DNA of 64,000 nt from Pyrenopolyporus hunteri (Eukaryota > Ascomycota > Sordariomycetes > Xylariales > Hypoxylaceae). Position 1 is the stretch's first letter; each line of letters starts with the position of its first letter. The notes under the pieces were generated by a model. The model did no database searches and had not been told where the DNA came from. It worked only from the letters and a program-made list of their open reading frames with translations. The position numbers were made by a program, and so were the translations under genes. Location: positions 1,922,001 to 1,986,000 of the forward strand of contig CADCXC010000003.1 of assembly GCA_902806595.1 (NCBI GenBank), read 5' to 3'. Positions 60,018 to 64,000 of this stretch are shown here, piece by piece.

Positions 60018-60420
60018 CGATTCTAATACGATTCCCATATACCTACGATCCATCCGATACCCTACGATCCATACGATTCCTATACCCTACGATCCATCCG
60101 ATTCCCATACCCTACGATCCATACCTTACGATCCATCCGATTTCCATACCTACGATCTATACAATTCCCATACCATACGATCCATCCGATTCCTATATAC
60201 TTACAATTCATACAATTCCCATATACCTACAATCTATACAATTCTCATACCATACGATCCATATGATTCTTATATACCTACGATCTATACGATCCCTATA
60301 CCATACGATTCATCCGATTCCTATATACCTACAATTTATACAATTCCCCTACCATACGATCCATAAGATTACTATATATTTACGATCTATACGATTCCCA
60401 TACCTTAAGATCCATTCATA
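60018..60420. repeat. Roughly 24-base minisatellite with TACGATCCAT units
   Basis: About 400 bases built from variants of TACGATCCAT and ACGATTCCCATACC alternating, with increasing T-for-C changes toward the middle. It adjoins the 12-base minisatellite and shares the ATTCC/ATTCT core. Confidence 0.85.
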
Positions 60421-63400
60421 CGTATAAATATAAACACTCCGTACGGGATACTGTTTTTTTATTTTCCTTGAATAAAGTATGTAATATTAAAATGTATAAA
60501 AACTTCCGAAATACGATTTATACATTCAAAATACATTCAACGCCAGCTAGTTGTTCGATATCTTCACAGTTAACCAGAGTCGTGTTCTACTGCCTCTTGG
60601 GTATATCAAGTTTATAAGATGGCAAGTATCTGTCTGGATGGGGCGAAGCCGTCCCGCCGTCAAACCCCCCGCCCAGAGGTATGAGAAGTAGCTGTACAAA
60701 GGCCTCCTGCGTTGGCCTCTTAGATTGACCAACTCATCGCCAACTCATCAATGCAAGTGAGCATGGCTAGGTAGGTAGGTACCTACTTCCACGGTCTGGG
60801 CGTGTAGGGGGGCCCGTGGGAATCTGTCCATAAGGCTCAGCCTCCGGGCCGCTACAAACGGCCTCAGAAGAAAAAATTTTTCATCCCTATGTAGGTAGGT
60901 TAGGAATCCAAGGTACCAGGCACCGGGTTTCTGTGCATTTCTGTGCCAATCTCTCCCCCATGTGTGTGCGCTAGGCATAATTTCAAACCAACCAGGAGAT
61001 TGAACAAGGACATACAAGGTCGAGGAGGCTGGTCCTGCTTAAATCTCCATCGGGGCGACAACACGCGGAACCTTCCAGAAAGCCCCGGCCTGTTCCTCTA
61101 ATTTTTAAAATACGATGTATCACGCAATGGATGCTCAATAATTACCACCGTTCCTCTCATCACGCGCAGTGCCGGGAGTGAGGGTGATATCACACTGAGA
61201 TTCGACGCCCATCGCGTCTCGTATACCAATATCGGCACATAGAACGAAATATTTACTAGTAACTAGCTAGGCTGGACGAAGTCCCGGAAACTGCCAAACC
61301 GCGGCGATAATGATCGACGGTTTTGTCATCTACCCACGCACATATCAGCCGATCCGATGACACATGCACTAGATTTCATGGCGTCTGTGTCACCGCTCTC
61401 TCTATATGGGCAAGTAAAGCGACATCTATTCCAATACCGTCGAAAGGGGTCCTCTATGCATGCGGGCGGCGACGAGCGCATGATTGAATATCTATAAGCC
61501 ATCAGCATCTAGCTCCTAGTACCTCTGCTGCGCATCTCGGTGATTAAATGTTATTCATCCACTTACTATGACGACGAGCAATTCCATTGCAAACCCCCGC
61601 CATTTCCCCTGCGATTACTTCCGTTATCCTCTACCTTCCGTTCGCCTTATTCTTGTCGGTATTGCTCTTATTCGCGCCCCCTTTAGTCCCGCTGCCCTTG
61701 TTTTTCTTCTCGTCCTCTGCTGGGAACGGGAGTTCGAATGACAGCTCGGTCCCCTTCCGACCGCCTCGTTTCGGATCGGTTCTCCGGAAACACCACATTA
61801 CTATTCAAGTAGATAATAGCCGATGAATAGACCGTGGGCTAATTAGGAGGTCTAGCGATGTTAAGCTGTACCTGTTACCATAGCTTTTAGTATAGGTCGT
61901 CTAGTTACGTCCTCCAGTGGGTGGTTGGATTAAAAATGCGTGTCAAGGGACGCTGTAGCAGAAAATGGAAGCGAGACGGGTGAAGTGTGACATTACCTTT
62001 ATTAGCTTGATCTTAATAAGAGGCAGTCTTGTAGAACATGGGGGGACTGGGTGAGTCTGGAATACCATAAACTAGACGACCGCAAGGGAACAAGCACATT
62101 TTATACCTAATTTTAAGTCTCTATACTTAGTGAGCTCGGGACCTACTGAATGAATTTTACCCCTGGTAGACAGATGAATTCATGGCACTAGATCCATTGA
62201 TCCCGGCAGACTTCAATCCGGCGGGTAAGCCATGTTAGCACCATATGATGTTCTCGGGGATGTGGACCCGGAAATCGTAAACGTACAGCTCAGTCTACGA
62301 ACAGGCCTCTCAGCAGAGAGCTAGAGGGCCATGCGCAGCTTTACAACCGTCCAGCCTCAGAATATGGTACCTAGAAACATGTTATACTCTAAGGCGGAAC
62401 GACCCGCGGTGGAGGCGCTGCTTTTGCTACCCTCCCCCTGCTTTCCCCCCTCTACCCCCGGGCATCACTGTCGACATCCACGGTGCATACATGGTGATTC
62501 GGTGAGACAATCTTGCATACTTTTAGAATTTGTCGAAAGGGGTTCCGCAACGCTAGGGGATCGGGGATTGACTTGGGCCGGTAGACGTGCCCAGTAGCGT
62601 ATAGTGGCACAATCCGGTTGAGCATACCCATTCCTTTCCCTTGTAAACGGGCCTTGGTGACATGGGATTCATCGGTACACAGGTCCTAGCCCGTTCGTCT
62701 CTTGGGATATTGATGCTAACGCACCGTATTGCACTTCCATCGATATCGGTATGATTCCAAAACTCGAAGACGCGATACGACGGATCTTCGCCCTTATTTC
62801 GTTATTCTCACCAACGAAGGCTTGTCCCGGGCGACGCGAAAGCCGGATCCTGGCTAGCATGACCTGAATCTAAGACAGCTCATCTAACGGTTAATAAGCG
62901 ACGTCGTTGGGGACCCGGGGACCCCCCGGGATTGGTGTATCGCTACATGTGAATTTCGACCATTCGTATGAGGCTGGTGAGCCCGCTTCCCCGAGTCCGG
63001 ATTCCGTCGTCAGCGCGTTTTAGATTCCTTTCCTATTCCCCCCCTTTTATAATGAAAGTTTGTCGAGATTTAGCCGGTTAATGAGTATACTAGGAAACTC
63101 AAACGGGCCGGTTCAAGCTGAAATTCGCCCGGGCCGTACGTAGGTGCGTGGGACCGCTTCCCGCATATCTGAAGCTTGGAGCCCACGAGGGATCTTCCAT
63201 TGCGGGGTACAGCGAACCATTCTAGGATCTTTGACGCGCATCTTTGATACCCTCCTCTGATAGGCTATCTGGCTCCCAGATTCTGCGCCGACAGCGTAAT
63301 CATCCTCCTTTCGCTCTTTATATTCCCTCATTTGACGAAATGCACCCAGTTGGACTTTAGGGTACTGGATAGGGGCATCTTAAGATATTTGAGCGTTAGC

Positions 63401-64000
63401 GCATTAACTCTACCTGTTAAAACCCTTTCTCTCTTTTCGTGGATATGAATGCTTACTAGTACGCCTAGGCAATGTAATGTCTGCTCTTATTAGAATCGAC
63501 TTGACGTTTTTGCGTTGGGAACGCATAGGATTGTTAATAGGAATAGGATGGCGCCTGAGAACTAAAAGTGAAAGCTAAAACGTTGGGATCAAGCTCAGGC
63601 CCGTATTAGGGGGGAAGGGGGGAACCAATGGGACTTTATTCTTTCTCAGAGGGGACTTGAGGAGGTCTCTATCTAATGAATACTTTCTCCAATCGAGGTT
63701 ATTGAGACACGGTGGCTTTGTCCAACCCCGCTGGCAGTCTTAATCTTTCCTCGGACCGAGTTGGGGTCCTCCAGTATTACAGTGTTAAGGGATTGCCTAA
63801 TGACTCGGGAGGTATTCGTTGGCGTGCGAGTTTACGCTGAGAGCCACGTGTCAGCCATGCTAATGTCGCCGTATTTCCGCTGCAAGTCATAGACGTTATT
63901 CAGGGCAGGGTATAGAGAAGCCTGACGTCCCGCCAAGGATGGGGGATGGCGTTCTCGGAAGCCAGAGATGCAGCCACTCGGGTGACTATTAAGAATGTTT

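Larger units (their letters stand above)
58547..64000. other. 5.4 kb gene-free right end with AT block and minisatellites
   Basis: No supported gene. The AT-only block (59210-59760) and the minisatellites (59941-60420) are listed separately. After 60440 composition returns to normal, with TAGGTAGGTACC motifs at 60768-60790 and 60890-60902. Frames such as 61587-61826 (hydrophobic, TTG-started) are not convincing. Confidence 0.55.

Noticed and set aside
61587..61826. Hydrophobic 79-codon frame near the right end
   Set aside because: TTG start, no signal for splicing to other exons, no family resemblance.

Overview
The window is nuclear DNA from a filamentous ascomycete (Pezizomycotina), most likely a sordariomycete. 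The evidence is 31 short introns, nearly all 50 to 175 bases, with GT donors, CTAAC- or CTGAC-like branch sites and AG acceptors; fungal-only families (SAT4 rhodopsin-like protein, DUF6594, Med19/Rox3, Rit1, Dug3); and an AT-only block of RIP (repeat-induced point mutation) type. There is no operon logic. Most genes here are housekeeping genes, separated by 0.6 to 9 kb of non-coding DNA full of TAGGTACCTA-type motifs.

Layout. Bases 1-17,980 hold five minus-strand genes: a C2H2 zinc-finger-like protein cut by the left edge, a Sis1-type J-protein, a seven-exon UBA/UIM protein with what looks like a catalytically dead USP fold, a small GPI-anchored secreted protein, and a Cdc34-type E2. Bases 20,720-26,187 hold two plus-strand genes: Mediator Med19 and a DUF676-like alpha/beta hydrolase. 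Bases 26,446-32,552 hold minus-strand genes: a SAT4/rhodopsin-like membrane protein, the tRNA modifier Rit1 and a coiled-coil protein of unknown function. The plus-strand dynamin Mgm1 lies at 35,717-38,585. Three minus-strand genes follow: a GMC oxidoreductase (39,216-41,228), the Dug3 amidotransferase of glutathione breakdown (43,441-45,121) and a cystinosin-type PQ-loop transporter (47,172-48,070). After a 9 kb gene-free stretch comes a plus-strand DUF6594 membrane protein (57,150-58,546). The last 5.4 kb hold an AT-only block, two minisatellites and no recognisable gene.

The genes act in separate processes: protein folding, ubiquitin signalling (E2 and UBA/UIM protein), transcription (Med19), initiator tRNA marking (Rit1), inner mitochondrial membrane fusion (Mgm1), glutathione and cystine handling (Dug3 and the cystinosin-like protein), and flavin-dependent oxidation. 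The cystine/glutathione neighbours and the two ubiquitin-related genes may be chance neighbours.

All exon models were read by eye from frame continuity, splice signals and family resemblance. No database search was run. I found no convincing tRNA, 5S rRNA, intact transposon or specialised-metabolite cluster. The observations most worth a second look are the pseudo-USP protein, the AT block in which every remaining C or G is part of a CpG, the dispersed palindromic motif, and several very short or stop-free splice units that open-reading-frame scans miss or misread.
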